Positions 1 to 8,677 of a stretch of 64,000 nucleotides of DNA are shown in pieces (the stretch's first letter is position 1; each line of letters opens with the position of its first letter). The stretch is taken from NCBI RefSeq assembly GCF_023913775.1, contig NZ_JAMXAX010000014.1, positions 1 through 64,000 on the forward strand. Reading direction: 5' to 3'. Made by a program: the position numbers and the translations under genes. This DNA is from Acidovorax facilis. Its GTDB lineage: Bacteria > Pseudomonadota > Gammaproteobacteria > Burkholderiales > Burkholderiaceae_C. The notes under the pieces were generated by a model, which saw only the letters and a list, made by a program, of their open reading frames with translations, searched no databases and was not told where the DNA came from.

Positions 1-1
1 C

Positions 2-91
2 GCCAAGGCCCCGGCAGCGGCGCTGCCGCCCAAGGCCAGCAGCCCCAAACCTGCAGCGGACAACAACAACGACGACTGGGAGTCCTTCTGA
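2..91 (+). CDS. C-terminus of a methyl-accepting chemotaxis protein (partial)
   Basis: Only the last 29 codons lie in the window; the gene enters from the left edge. The readable tail is rich in Ala, Pro and Lys, passes through three Asn residues and ends in DDWESF followed by TGA. A flexible linker ending in an x-W-x-x-F pentapeptide is the usual C-terminus of chemoreceptors that tether CheR/CheB (NWETF in E. coli Tar/Tsr). The complete receptor at 26747-28531 ends in a similar EWENF. The chemoreceptor identity is inferred from the tail alone. The gene converges on ftsZ. Confidence 0.5.
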   Translation, partial: AKAPAAALPPKASSPKPAADNNNDDWESF

Positions 92-146
92 CCCCAAGGA
101 CCTGAAGCAGCACAAGCACAGCGCAAGCAAACCTCGCTGCAAAAAA

Positions 147-182
147 AGAAGCCCCGCCAGCTTGTGCTGGCAGGGCTTCTTG
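147..182. terminator. Bidirectional rho-independent terminator between the receptor gene and ftsZ
   Basis: A run of A is followed by a long inverted repeat, AAGAAGCCC-CGCCAGC, a TTGT loop, then GCTGGC-AGGGCTTCTT. The stem is flanked by A-rich and T-rich sequence on the two sides, so it can terminate both the rightward receptor gene and the leftward dcw transcript ending at ftsZ. Confidence 0.8.
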
Positions 183-213
183 TCTTGCGGCCCATGGAAG
201 AGCCTGTTGTCGA

Positions 214-1455
214 TCAGTCGGCTTGCTTGCGCAGGAAGGCCGGGATCTCCAGGTCATCCATGCCACCCGAGGACAGCGCGTCCACACGGGCCGCAGCCTG
301 GGTGCGGTTGGTGCGCCACACGCTGGGCACCGACATGCTGCCGTAGTCGGCTTGCGCGCTGCCCGTGTGGCCGCCTTGCACACCCACAGCCCCCCCCAGC
401 GTTCCCACACCGGCCATGGGCATCTGGTAGGCCATATTGTCCGTACCCGTGCGCAGGCCACCTTGCACCACCGAGATGGGCTGGCGGCGTGCGTTGGCAC
501 GCGACAGGCCTGTGGCCACCACGGTCACGCGGATCTCGTCGCCCAGGGTTTCGTCGTAGGCAGCGCCGAAGATCACATGAGCGTCGGTCGATGCGTAGGC
601 ATTGATGGTGTTCATGGCCTGGCGCGACTCGGACAGCTTGAGGCTGCCCTTGCTCGCGGTGACCAGCACCAGCACGCCCTTGGCTCCCGACAGGTCGATG
701 CCTTCGAGCAGCGGGCAGGCAATGGCCTGCTCGGCAGCGATGCGGGCGCGGTCGGGGCCGCTGGCAGTGGCAGTGCCCATCATGGCCTTGCCGGGCTCGC
801 CCATCACGGTGCGCACGTCTTCGAAGTCCACGTTCACCTGGCCGTACTCGTTGATGATTTCAGCGATACCGCCCACGGCGTTCTTGAGCACATCGTTGGC
901 GTGTGCAAAGGCTTCGTCCTGGGTGATGTCATCGCCCAGCACATCGAGCAGCTTTTCGTTGAGCACCACGATCAGCGAATCCACATTGGCTTCCAGCTCG
1001 GCCAGGCCTTCGTCGGCGTTCTTCATGCGGCGGCCACCTTCCCAGTCGAAAGGCTTGGTCACCACACCCACGGTCAGAATACCCATCTCCTTGGCGATGC
1101 GCGCGATCACCGGGGCAGCCCCCGTGCCCGTGCCGCCGCCCATGCCGGCCGTGATGAACAGCATGTGCGCGCCCTGGATGGCGTCGCGGATGTCTTCAAC
1201 TGCCGCTTCGGCTGCATCGCGCGCCTTTTCAGGCTTGCCGCCTGCCCCCAGACCACTGCCACCCAGCTGGATGACACGGTGGGCCGAACTGCGCGTGAGC
1301 GCCTGCGCGTCGGTATTGGCGCTGACAAACTCCACGCCCTGCACGCTGCGGGAAATCATGTGCTCGACGGCATTGCTGCCGCCACCGCCCACACCGATCA
1401 CCTTGATCTGGGTGCCCTGGTTGAATTCTTCGGCTTCGATCATTTCGATGGTCAT
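214..1455 (-). CDS. ftsZ: Cell division GTPase FtsZ
   Basis: FtsZ is the bacterial tubulin homologue that polymerises into the cytokinetic Z ring. The 413-residue product carries the nucleotide-binding N-terminus with a VGGGGSNAV segment, the tubulin signature GGGTGTG at about residues 107-113, and the conserved C-terminal peptide DDLEIPAFLRK, which binds FtsA and other membrane anchors. A longer in-frame reading upstream exists, but the ATG at 1453-1455 is preceded by AGGAG at proper distance and begins with the family-typical acidic N-terminus. It is the last gene of the dcw cluster. It is separated from ftsA by 235 bp that contain part of a dispersed repeat and possibly an ftsZ-specific promoter that I could not define. 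Confidence 0.97.
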   Translation of the reverse strand: MTIEMIEAEEFNQGTQIKVIGVGGGGSNAVEHMISRSVQGVEFVSANTDAQALTRSSAHRVIQLGGSGLGAGGKPEKARDAAEAAVEDIRDAIQGAHMLFITAGMGGGTGTGAAPVIARIAKEMGILTVGVVTKPFDWEGGRRMKNADEGLAELEANVDSLIVVLNEKLLDVLGDDITQDEAFAHANDVLKNAVGGIAEIINEYGQVNVDFEDVRTVMGEPGKAMMGTATASGPDRARIAAEQAIACPLLEGIDLSGAKGVLVLVTASKGSLKLSESRQAMNTINAYASTDAHVIFGAAYDETLGDEIRVTVVATGLSRANARRQPISVVQGGLRTGTDNMAYQMPMAGVGTLGGAVGVQGGHTGSAQADYGSMSVPSVWRTNRTQAAARVDALSSGGMDDLEIPAFLRKQAD

Positions 1456-1574
1456 CTTGGAGCTCCTGTTTCTAAATTCGTAGGCAATTGCCATATGGGG
1501 AAGGGGGTACTGGTGGCTGGAGAACGAGGCGGTCCTGTACATCGCCATCGCTCTCGCGCAGTGCCGTGCGGGCT

Positions 1575-1675
1575 ACCACGGGCTAACCACAAGGCCCCCA
1601 CGCTTGCCACTGCGTGTGCTGCGCTGCCCCCCAAGGGGGCCTTCGCGCCTTGAGGCGGCCCGGCGGCGCTCATTC
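1575..1675. repeat. Degenerate copy of an intergenic GC-rich repeat (family R)
   Basis: The ftsA-ftsZ gap contains a CCCCC/GGGGG palindromic core flanked by CAGCGC and CCTTCGCGCC, resembling the three better copies at 39328-39416, 44918-44998 and 45875-45959. It may fold as a stem-loop in the ftsA-ftsZ message. The match is partial, so membership of the family is tentative. Confidence 0.4.
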
Positions 1676-1690
1676 CTGGGTATTTCATGG

Positions 1691-2920
1691 TCAAAAATTC
1701 CCCACGATGAAATCTTTGAAACGGCCGAACGCCGTCTTCATGGACCCGCTCTTTTGCGCCACCTTGAAGCCGCGCAAACGGGCCAGCCGGGCCTCTTCGA
1801 GAAGGCCCATGACGGTAGCAGCACGGGGCTGGGCCACCATGTCAGACAACGCGCTGGAATACTTGGGAATGCCTCGGCGCACGGGCTTGAGGAAGATGTC
1901 TTCGCCCAGCTCGATCATGCCGGGCATCACCGAGCTGCCGCCTGTGAGCACGATGCCCGACGACAGCACTTCTTCATAGCCCGACTCGCGCACTACCTGC
2001 TGCACGAGCGAGAAAATTTCTTCCACCCGCGGCTCGATCACACCGGCCAGCGCCTGCTTGCTCAGCATGCGCGGGCTGCGGTCGCCCAGGCCCGGCACTT
2101 CCACCTGCGCCTCGGGGTCGGCCAGCAGTTGTTTGGCGTAACCGCTTTCCACCTTGATGTCTTCAGCATCTTTGGTGGGCGTGCGCAGCGCCATGGCGAT
2201 GTCGCTGGTGATGAGGTCGCCCGCAATCGGAATCACTGCCGTGTGGCGGATCGCGCCGCCGGTGAAGATGGCAACATCCGTCGTGCCCGCGCCGATGTCC
2301 ACCACCACCACACCCAGCTCGCGCTCATCGTCGGTCAGCACGGCCTGGCTGCTAGCCAGCGGGTTCAGCATGAGCTGCTCGACCTCCAGGCCGCAACGGC
2401 GTACGCACTTGATGATGTTTTCGGCCGCGCTCTGCGCACCGGTCACGATGTGGATCTTGGCCTCCAGGCGGATGCCGCTCATGCCGATGGGCTCTTTCAC
2501 ATCCTGCCCGTCGATCACAAACTCTTGCGGCTCCACCAGCAGCAGGCGCTGGTCGCTGCTGATGTTGATGGCCTTGGCCGTCTCGACCACGCGCGCCACG
2601 TCGGCCGAGGTGACTTCCTTGTCCTTCACGGCCACCATGCCGCTGGAGTTGAGCCCCCGGATATGGCTGCCGGTGATGCCGGTGTACACACGCTGGATCT
2701 TGCAGTCGGCCATCAGCTCGGCCTCTTTCAGGGCCTGCTGGATGCTTTGCACGGTAGCGTCGATGTTCACCACCACGCCGCGCTTGAGGCCATTGCTCGG
2801 GGCCACGCCCAAGCCTGCAAGCTTGAGCTCGCCATTGGGCAGGACCTCGGCCACCACGGCCATGACCTTGGCGGTGCCGATATCCAGCCCCACCACAACG
2901 TCTTTGTATTCTCTTGCCAT
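1691..2920 (-). CDS. ftsA: Cell division protein FtsA
   Basis: FtsA is an actin-like ATPase that anchors FtsZ polymers to the inner membrane and recruits late division proteins. The 409-residue product starts MAREYKDVVVGLDIGTAKV, where the DIGT segment is the phosphate-1 loop of the actin fold. It contains the phosphate-2 motif in VVVDIGAGTTD and ends in an amphipathic helix (FGRFKDFIVGNF) typical of the FtsA membrane-targeting sequence. The start at 2918-2920 is chosen over an in-frame upstream codon because family members begin close to this Met. It lies between ftsQ (107-bp gap) and ftsZ. Confidence 0.97.
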   Translation of the reverse strand: MAREYKDVVVGLDIGTAKVMAVVAEVLPNGELKLAGLGVAPSNGLKRGVVVNIDATVQSIQQALKEAELMADCKIQRVYTGITGSHIRGLNSSGMVAVKDKEVTSADVARVVETAKAINISSDQRLLLVEPQEFVIDGQDVKEPIGMSGIRLEAKIHIVTGAQSAAENIIKCVRRCGLEVEQLMLNPLASSQAVLTDDERELGVVVVDIGAGTTDVAIFTGGAIRHTAVIPIAGDLITSDIAMALRTPTKDAEDIKVESGYAKQLLADPEAQVEVPGLGDRSPRMLSKQALAGVIEPRVEEIFSLVQQVVRESGYEEVLSSGIVLTGGSSVMPGMIELGEDIFLKPVRRGIPKYSSALSDMVAQPRAATVMGLLEEARLARLRGFKVAQKSGSMKTAFGRFKDFIVGNF

Positions 2921-3027
2921 ATCAGTCTCTGCCCTTCTCTGTTCTGTCCCGCCGCCCCACGGCCCCATTCACGAACCCACCTGCGTCCCGCTCCACATAC
3001 CAGCGCTGTTGCTGTTGCTGCATGCCA

Positions 3028-3843
3028 TTACCTCCTGCGCACGGCACTGGCCGAAGCAGCCGCCGCTGCGGCATCGGTCACCACCGTGGTCACACCGCGC
3101 ATGCGCAGGGCGTAGCCCCCGGCATGCCGCAGGTCGGCGGACTCCAGGGCATCCACGCGCCGCCCGTACTGCGCAGCCACCTGTGTCAGGGTGCGCGTGA
3201 AGCGTTGCGTGCGCTGCACCACCTCCTGCGGTGTGCCGCCGCCCAGCTCCACCACGGCGTCGCTGTCCAGCGTGGCCCGCCAACCGCCCCGCCCCGTCAG
3301 CTCCAGCGTTTCCACCTCCAGCCCGAGCGGTTTGAACACCGGCTGCAGCAGGCCAAACATCTGCAGCACCTCGGGGGAGCTGCCCGCAGGTCCCAGCAGG
3401 CGCGGCAGGCCGTCCTGTTCCACATCACCCACGTTGGCCTCGAACACTTCGCCCTGGCTGTTGACCAGCGCAGAGCCGGTGTCCGGCCCCCAGTACGCCA
3501 CTGCGTCATGCTCCTGCAGTTCCACGCGCAGGCTGCCGGGGTACACCCGCCGCACCTGGGCGCGGCGCACCCAGGGCACTTGCTCGAAGGCCTCGCGCGC
3601 GGCACGCAAATCCACCGTGAAGAAATTGCCCACCAGGTGCGGCGCGACATTGGCCCGCAAGGTCACCGCGTTGTTGTGCACCAGCTCGCCCTGCACCACG
3701 ATGCGCGCAATCGCAAAGCCCGGGTAGCGCAGCACCCACCAGGCCCCCGCCGCCAGCACAAGCAGGACGCAGCCCACGAACAAGACCGATGCGGTCAGGT
3801 TCATGAGCTTGACGTCCAGCGGTGCGGGCAACGTTTGGGTCAT
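3028..3843 (-). CDS. ftsQ: Cell division protein FtsQ
   Basis: FtsQ is a bitopic inner-membrane protein that links early and late divisome proteins through its periplasmic domain. The 271-residue product has a short cytoplasmic N-terminus and one membrane span at about residues 17-40 (LTASVLFVGCVLLVLAAGAW). A POTRA-like segment follows, with FAIARIVVQGELVHNN and the FTVDLRAAREAFEQVPWV region typical of the family. The C-terminus is an Ala-rich stretch. Its start overlaps the ddl stop by one base (TGATG), which indicates translational coupling. Confidence 0.93.
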   Translation of the reverse strand: MTQTLPAPLDVKLMNLTASVLFVGCVLLVLAAGAWWVLRYPGFAIARIVVQGELVHNNAVTLRANVAPHLVGNFFTVDLRAAREAFEQVPWVRRAQVRRVYPGSLRVELQEHDAVAYWGPDTGSALVNSQGEVFEANVGDVEQDGLPRLLGPAGSSPEVLQMFGLLQPVFKPLGLEVETLELTGRGGWRATLDSDAVVELGGGTPQEVVQRTQRFTRTLTQVAAQYGRRVDALESADLRHAGGYALRMRGVTTVVTDAAAAAASASAVRRR

Positions 3844-4832
3844 CAGTCGGCCTTCGACCTTGTCGGTGTGTCCAAGGCGGCATCGGCCAGGATGCGCAGG
3901 CACAGCTCTTCGTAGCTGATGCCCGAAGCCCGTGCGGACATCGGCACCAGCGAATGCCCGGTCATGCCGGGGGACGTGTTCATCTCCAGCAGGAAGGGCT
4001 TGCGGTCACTGGCGCGGATCATCAGGTCGGCACGGCCCCAGCCCCGGCAGCCCAGGGTGCGGTAAGCCTCCAGCACGATGCGCTGGATCTCGCGCTCCTC
4101 GGCTTCGGGCAGGCCGCTCGGGCACTGGTACTTCACGTCGTCGGTGAAATACTTGTTCTGGTAGTCGTAGGCGCCATCGGGTGCCACGATGCGGATCACT
4201 GGCAGCGCACGGGCACTGGCGCCCTGGCCCAGCACGGGGCAGGTCACTTCTTCGCCTTCGATGAACTCTTCGCACAACACATCGGGGTCGTACTGGGCAG
4301 ACAGCTGCACGGCCTCCTGCATGTCCGAGTAGCCACGCACCTTGGTCACGCCGATGGAGGAGCCTTCGCGCGGCGGCTTCACGATGAGGGGCAGGCCCAG
4401 CTCATCGGGCACGGTGCGCACCACCTCGCGCTGCTGGCGGTCGGGCGCCAGCCACACGTAGCGTGGTGTGGGCAGGCCCTCGGCCAGCCACACGCGCTTG
4501 GTCATGACCTTGTCCATGGCGATGGCCGAGGCCATCACGCCCGGACCGGTGTACGGGATGCGCAGCAGCTCCAGCGCGCCCTGCACCGTGCCGTCTTCAC
4601 CATGGCGGCCGTGCAGCGCGATGAAGCAGCGTGCATAGCCGTCGCGCTTCAGGTCGCCCAGCGCGTTCTGCGCGGGGTCGAAGGCATGGGCATCCACCCC
4701 GCGCGAACGCAGCGCCTGCAGCACCCCGCTGCCAGACATCAGCGAGACCTCGCGCTCGGCCGAGTCACCGCCCATCAGTACGGCAACCTTGCCCAGGGAT
4801 TTCACATCAAAATTGGAATCAAAAACGGTCAT
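3843..4832 (-). CDS. ddl: D-alanine--D-alanine ligase
   Basis: Ddl joins two D-Ala molecules with ATP to give the dipeptide that MurF adds to the cell-wall precursor. The 329-residue cytoplasmic protein has the ATP-grasp layout: N-terminal [14 protein letters not shown], the substrate motif [12 protein letters not shown], the REGSSIGV loop and the C-terminal [10 protein letters not shown] segment. Its length matches DdlB. The ATG lies in a 4-base overlap with murC. A copy of the dispersed repeat (family A) covers this junction. Confidence 0.96.
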   Translation of the reverse strand: MTVFDSNFDVKSLGKVAVLMGGDSAEREVSLMSGSGVLQALRSRGVDAHAFDPAQNALGDLKRDGYARCFIALHGRHGEDGTVQGALELLRIPYTGPGVMASAIAMDKVMTKRVWLAEGLPTPRYVWLAPDRQQREVVRTVPDELGLPLIVKPPREGSSIGVTKVRGYSDMQEAVQLSAQYDPDVLCEEFIEGEEVTCPVLGQGASARALPVIRIVAPDGAYDYQNKYFTDDVKYQCPSGLPEAEEREIQRIVLEAYRTLGCRGWGRADLMIRASDRKPFLLEMNTSPGMTGHSLVPMSARASGISYEELCLRILADAALDTPTRSKAD

Positions 4833-6262
4833 AGCGCGCTCCCTTCAAGCGCTGAAAGCTCACTATTTTGTAGCATCTCCACCACCTTGCCAGGTACGGC
4901 GCCAATCGACCCTGCGCCCATGCACATCACCACGTCGCCGTCCTTCGCGTTGTCGGCAATGGCTTGCGGCAGGTCGGCCACGTTGTCGATGAACACCGGC
5001 TCCACGCGGCCCGCCACGCGCAGCGCACGGGCCAGCGATCGACCATCGGCGGCCACTACAGGCGCCTCCCCAGCGGCATACACCTCGGTGAGCAGCACGG
5101 CATCGGCGTTGCCGATGACCTTCACAAAATCCTCGAAGCAATCGCGCGTGCGGCTGTAGCGGTGCGGCTGGAAAGCCAGCACCAGGCGGCGCCCCGGGAA
5201 GGCACCCCGTGCGGCAGCCAAGGTGGCCGCCATTTCCACCGGGTGGTGGCCGTAGTCGTCGATCACGGTGAACTGGCCGCCGTCCTTGGCGGGCAGGTCG
5301 CCATAACGCTGGAAGCGCCGGCCCACGCCCTTGAAGCCGGCCAGCGCACGCTGTACGGCTTCGTCCGGAATGTTCAGCTCCACGGCCACGGCAATGGCCG
5401 ACAGCGCGTTGAGCACGTTGTGCTCGCCCGCGAGGTTGAGCACGATCTCCATGTCGGGCAGCGTGACGCCGTTGCGCCGCTGCACGGTAAAGCGCATCTG
5501 GCCCGCCTCGGCCCGCACGTTGATGGCGCGCACCTGCGCGTCTTCCGAGAAGCCGTAGCTGGTGATGGGGCAGGTCACGCTTTGCAGGATGTCGCGCACG
5601 GCGGGGCTGTCCACACACAGGATCGCCGTGCCGTAGAACGGCATGCGGTGCAGAAAATCGACAAACGCGCCCTTGAGCCGGCCGAAGTCGTGGCCGTAGG
5701 TCTCCATGTGGTCGGCGTCGATGTTGGTCACCACGGCCATCACGGGCAGCAGGTTCAGGAACGATGCGTCGGACTCGTCGGCCTCGACCACGATGTAGTC
5801 GCCGCTGCCCAGCTTGGCGTTGGCGCCTGCGCTGTTGAGCTTGCCGCCGATCACAAAGGTCGGGTCCAGGCCCGCCTCGGCCAGCACGCTGGTCACCAGG
5901 CTGGTGGTGGTCGTCTTGCCGTGCGTGCCTGCAATGGCGATGCCCTGCTTCAGGCGCATCAGCTCGGCCAGCATCAGCGCGCGGGGCACCACGGGAATTT
6001 TTTTCTCGCGCGCGGCCAGCACCTCGGGGTTGTCGGGCGTGACGGCGGTGGAGGTGACCACCGCATCGGCACCATCAATGTGCGCAGCCGCATGGCCCAG
6101 GCAGGTCTTGATGCCCAGCCCCTCCAGGCGGCGCAGCGTGGCGCTGTCGGCCAGGTCCGAGCCCGAGATGCGGTAGCCCAGGTTGAACAGCACCTCGGCG
6201 ATGCCGCTCATGCCCGCGCCGCCCAGGCCCACAAAATGGATATGGCGAATCGCGTGTTTCAT
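4829..6262 (-). CDS. murC: UDP-N-acetylmuramate--L-alanine ligase MurC
   Basis: MurC adds L-Ala to UDP-MurNAc, the first amino-acid step of peptidoglycan precursor synthesis. The 477-residue protein opens with [17 protein letters not shown] (UDP-binding domain), has the ATP loop GTHGKTTTT near residue 115 and the [10 protein letters not shown] motif of MurC. The last 15 or so residues ([14 protein letters not shown]) are encoded by a copy of the dispersed palindromic repeat, so the natural C-terminus appears to have been rewritten by the insertion. It is coupled to both neighbours by short overlaps. Confidence 0.97.
   Translation of the reverse strand: MKHAIRHIHFVGLGGAGMSGIAEVLFNLGYRISGSDLADSATLRRLEGLGIKTCLGHAAAHIDGADAVVTSTAVTPDNPEVLAAREKKIPVVPRALMLAELMRLKQGIAIAGTHGKTTTTSLVTSVLAEAGLDPTFVIGGKLNSAGANAKLGSGDYIVVEADESDASFLNLLPVMAVVTNIDADHMETYGHDFGRLKGAFVDFLHRMPFYGTAILCVDSPAVRDILQSVTCPITSYGFSEDAQVRAINVRAEAGQMRFTVQRRNGVTLPDMEIVLNLAGEHNVLNALSAIAVAVELNIPDEAVQRALAGFKGVGRRFQRYGDLPAKDGGQFTVIDDYGHHPVEMAATLAAARGAFPGRRLVLAFQPHRYSRTRDCFEDFVKVIGNADAVLLTEVYAAGEAPVVAADGRSLARALRVAGRVEPVFIDNVADLPQAIADNAKDGDVVMCMGAGSIGAVPGKVVEMLQNSELSALEGSAL
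4830..4877. repeat. Dispersed palindromic repeat, family A, copy 1 (murC end/ddl start)
   Basis: The pattern AGCGC-N8-AAGCGCT-N3-AGCT followed by TTTTG-TAGCA matches the better copies at 19920 and 62336. It overlaps the murC 3' end and the ddl start codon and supplies the MurC C-terminal residues. Confidence 0.65.
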
Positions 6263-7323
6263 GCCAACTCCTCGCAGGCAGTCACCACTTCGCGGGTGGC
6301 GTTGATTTTTTGCATGTTTTTGGCCTTCAGCGCAATATCTACAAGCGCAGGGCGCTCCAATTTCAATAGCATTTGCGACAGCCCTTCGGGCGTCAGGTCG
6401 CGCTGCTGCACCAGCCAGCCGCCACCGGCATCCACGAGGAACCTGGCATTGGTGGTCTGGTGGTCGTCCACCGCCGACGGGAACGGCACAAACAAGGCAG
6501 CAGCGCCCACGGCAGCGATCTCGGTGACCGTGCTCGCGCCAGAGCGGCAGACGACGATGTCGGCCGCCGCAAACGCGCTGGCGGTGTCATCGATGAAGGG
6601 CGTGCACTCCGCCTCGACCCCTGCAGCCGCATAGTTGGCCCGCAGGGCGTCGATCTGCGTGGCGCCGCTCTGGTGAATCACCTGCGGGCGCTGGTCGGCA
6701 GGCATCAGGGCAATAGCCTTTGGCACGATCTCGTTGAGTGCGCGCGCCCCCAGGCTGCCACCCACCACCAGCAGGCGCAGCGGACCGGTGCGCCCCGCAA
6801 ACCGCTCGGCCGGGCCGGGCTGCTGCGTGAACGGCGTGCGCAGGGGGTTGCCCACCCACTGGCCTTGTTTGAACACGTTGGGGAAGGCGGTAAACACCCG
6901 GTCGGCCACACCGGCCAGCACCTTGTTGGCCATGCCCGCCACCGAGTTCTGCTCGTGCAGCACCAGCGGCTTGCCTGCCAGCACCCCCATCATGCCGCCC
7001 GGAAAGGTGATGTAGCCGCCCAGGCCCACCACCACATCGGGCTTGACGCGCCGCACCACCTGCAGGGCTTGCCAGAACGCACGCAGCAGGCGCAGCGGCA
7101 GCAGGGCCAGCGTCACGATGCCTTTGCCGCGCACGCCCGAGAAGTCAATCAGTTCGAGGGCGAAACCGTGCGTGGGCACGATGCGCGACTCCATGCTGCC
7201 GGGCGCGCCCAGCCAGTGCACACGCCAGCCACGCGTGCGCAGCTCTTCGGCCACCGCAAGGCCCGGAAAGATGTGGCCGCCGGTGCCACCGGCCATGATC
7301 AGAGCAGTTTTCTGCGCGCTCAT
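6259..7323 (-). CDS. murG: UDP-GlcNAc:lipid I N-acetylglucosaminyltransferase MurG
   Basis: MurG transfers GlcNAc to lipid I on the inner face of the membrane to form lipid II. The 354-residue protein starts [21 protein letters not shown], with the Gly-rich GGTGGH loop of GT28 enzymes, and contains HEQNSVAG and the [11 protein letters not shown] acceptor/donor region. The ATG at 7321-7323 begins immediately before the conserved loop; 47 additional in-frame codons upstream look non-coding. Near the C-terminus the segment [17 protein letters not shown] is encoded by a family A repeat. The stop overlaps the murC start by 4 bases. Confidence 0.96.
   Translation of the reverse strand: MSAQKTALIMAGGTGGHIFPGLAVAEELRTRGWRVHWLGAPGSMESRIVPTHGFALELIDFSGVRGKGIVTLALLPLRLLRAFWQALQVVRRVKPDVVVGLGGYITFPGGMMGVLAGKPLVLHEQNSVAGMANKVLAGVADRVFTAFPNVFKQGQWVGNPLRTPFTQQPGPAERFAGRTGPLRLLVVGGSLGARALNEIVPKAIALMPADQRPQVIHQSGATQIDALRANYAAAGVEAECTPFIDDTASAFAAADIVVCRSGASTVTEIAAVGAAALFVPFPSAVDDHQTTNARFLVDAGGGWLVQQRDLTPEGLSQMLLKLERPALVDIALKAKNMQKINATREVVTACEELA
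6315..6373. repeat. Dispersed palindromic repeat, family A, copy 2 (inside murG)
   Basis: TGGCCTTCAGCGC, eight bases, AAGCGC, then a degenerate right end TTTCAATAGCAT. It lies in the murG coding sequence about 20 codons from the stop and keeps the frame open. Confidence 0.55.
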
Positions 7324-7391
7324 ACGCGGCCCCCTCTCATGAGGCACTGCGTGCCTGGCATTGCTTGCGCAATGCACAGCCCGTTTTGGTG

Positions 7392-7436
7392 AAACAAACT
7401 TCTCATACGCGGCCTCCGCGCATGAGAAGCTTGTTT
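7392..7436 (-). promoter_or_regulatory. Strong hairpin spanning the ftsW stop codon, upstream of murG
   Basis: The arms AAACAA-x-CTTCTCAT-x-CGCGG and CCGCG-x-ATGAGAAG-x-TTGTTT form 19 base pairs broken by two A-C mismatches, with a 3-base loop. The hairpin contains the last ftsW codons and stop. It has no T-run, so it is not a classical terminator. It may be an RNA processing or stability site in the dcw message, or the remnant of a small duplication, because the murG start region shares the flank CATACGCGGCC. The role is not known. Confidence 0.5.
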
Positions 7437-8677
7437 TCATAATCCACCCGCAATACCACCGCAAGCGCCACCAGGTTCATCAAAATCGCAGACCCCCCAA
7501 AGCTCATCAACGGCAGCGTGAGCCCCTTGGTGGGCAACGCGCCCAGGTTCACGCCCATGTTGATGAAGGCCTGAAAGCCGATCCAGATCGCCACGCCCTG
7601 CGCTACCAGCCCAGCGAATACGCGGTCCAGGGCAATCGCTTGGCGGCCGATGTGCATGATGCGGCGCGTCATCCACAAGAACAGCACGATGAGCGTGACC
7701 ACGCCCACCAGGCCAAACTCCTCGCCGATCACGGCGAGCAAAAAGTCGGTGTGCGCTTCGGGCAGCCAGTGCAGCTTTTCCACGCTGCCGCCCAGGCCCA
7801 CACCAAAAATCTCGCCGCGCCCGATGGCGATGAGCGAGTGCGAGAGCTGGTAGCCCTTGCCCAGAGCGTGCTCCTCGCTGAAGGGGTCGAGGTAGGCAAA
7901 CACGCGTTCGCGGCGCCAAGGCGAGCTGGCGATCATCACGCCAAAAGCCGCCACCAGCACCCCGGCGATGAGAAAGAACATGCGGGCGTTGACGCCCCCC
8001 AGGAACAGAATGCCCATGGCGATGACCGCCACCACCATGAACGCACCCATGTCGGGTTCGGCCAGCAGCAGCACGCCCACAATGCCCACGGCAGCGCCCA
8101 TGGGCAGCACGGCGCGGAAAAACCGCTCCTTCACTTCCATCTTGCGCACCATGTAGTCGGCCGCATAGATGAGCACGGCAAACTTGGCCACTTCAGAGGG
8201 CTGAAAGCCAATGGGTCCGATGGACAACCAGCGCCGCGCACCGTTGACGACCTTGCCCACGCCGGGGATCAGTACCGCGATCAGCAGCAGCAACGCGACC
8301 ACGAACAACCACGGCGCCGCACGCTCCCACAGCGCCATCGGCACCTGGAAGGCCAGCAAGGCCACCACAAACCCGATCACCAGATACATCGCGTGGCGGG
8401 TCAGAAAATGGGTGGAGGCATAGTTGGCAAAACGCGGGTTGTCCGGCATGGCAATCGAGGCCGAATACACCATCACCAGCCCCCAGGCCAGCAGCGCGAC
8501 CACCACCCACAGCAGGGCCTGGTCGAAACCCAGCACGCTGGCCGGCGTGCTCGACGACTGGCGGTACTCCGTGCCACCCACGCGCACCGGCAATACGTCG
8601 GCCGCCTTGCCGGGCAGGCCGCCAAACCAGCCGGTCACCCGCTGCAGCAATGTGGAATTGCGCACATCGGCCGTCAT
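7403..8677 (-). CDS. ftsW: SEDS peptidoglycan glycosyltransferase FtsW
   Basis: FtsW is the septal SEDS-family polymerase that works with the transpeptidase FtsI. The 424-residue protein has a roughly 60-residue cytoplasmic N-terminus followed by about ten membrane spans. The SEDS signature is seen in [13 protein letters not shown], in the [20 protein letters not shown] loop and in the C-terminal [10 protein letters not shown] motif. The ATG overlaps the murD stop by 4 bases. The last codons lie within a strong hairpin that precedes murG. Confidence 0.95.
   Translation of the reverse strand: MTADVRNSTLLQRVTGWFGGLPGKAADVLPVRVGGTEYRQSSSTPASVLGFDQALLWVVVALLAWGLVMVYSASIAMPDNPRFANYASTHFLTRHAMYLVIGFVVALLAFQVPMALWERAAPWLFVVALLLLIAVLIPGVGKVVNGARRWLSIGPIGFQPSEVAKFAVLIYAADYMVRKMEVKERFFRAVLPMGAAVGIVGVLLLAEPDMGAFMVVAVIAMGILFLGGVNARMFFLIAGVLVAAFGVMIASSPWRRERVFAYLDPFSEEHALGKGYQLSHSLIAIGRGEIFGVGLGGSVEKLHWLPEAHTDFLLAVIGEEFGLVGVVTLIVLFLWMTRRIMHIGRQAIALDRVFAGLVAQGVAIWIGFQAFINMGVNLGALPTKGLTLPLMSFGGSAILMNLVALAVVLRVDYENKLLMRGGRV

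Noticed and set aside
223-1653. A 476-codon plus-strand frame opposite ftsZ, and similar long antisense frames at 1604-3115, 3822-5159, 4964-6634 and 7361-8758
   Set aside because: They mirror conserved dcw genes; long antisense frames are expected at this GC content and third-position bias.
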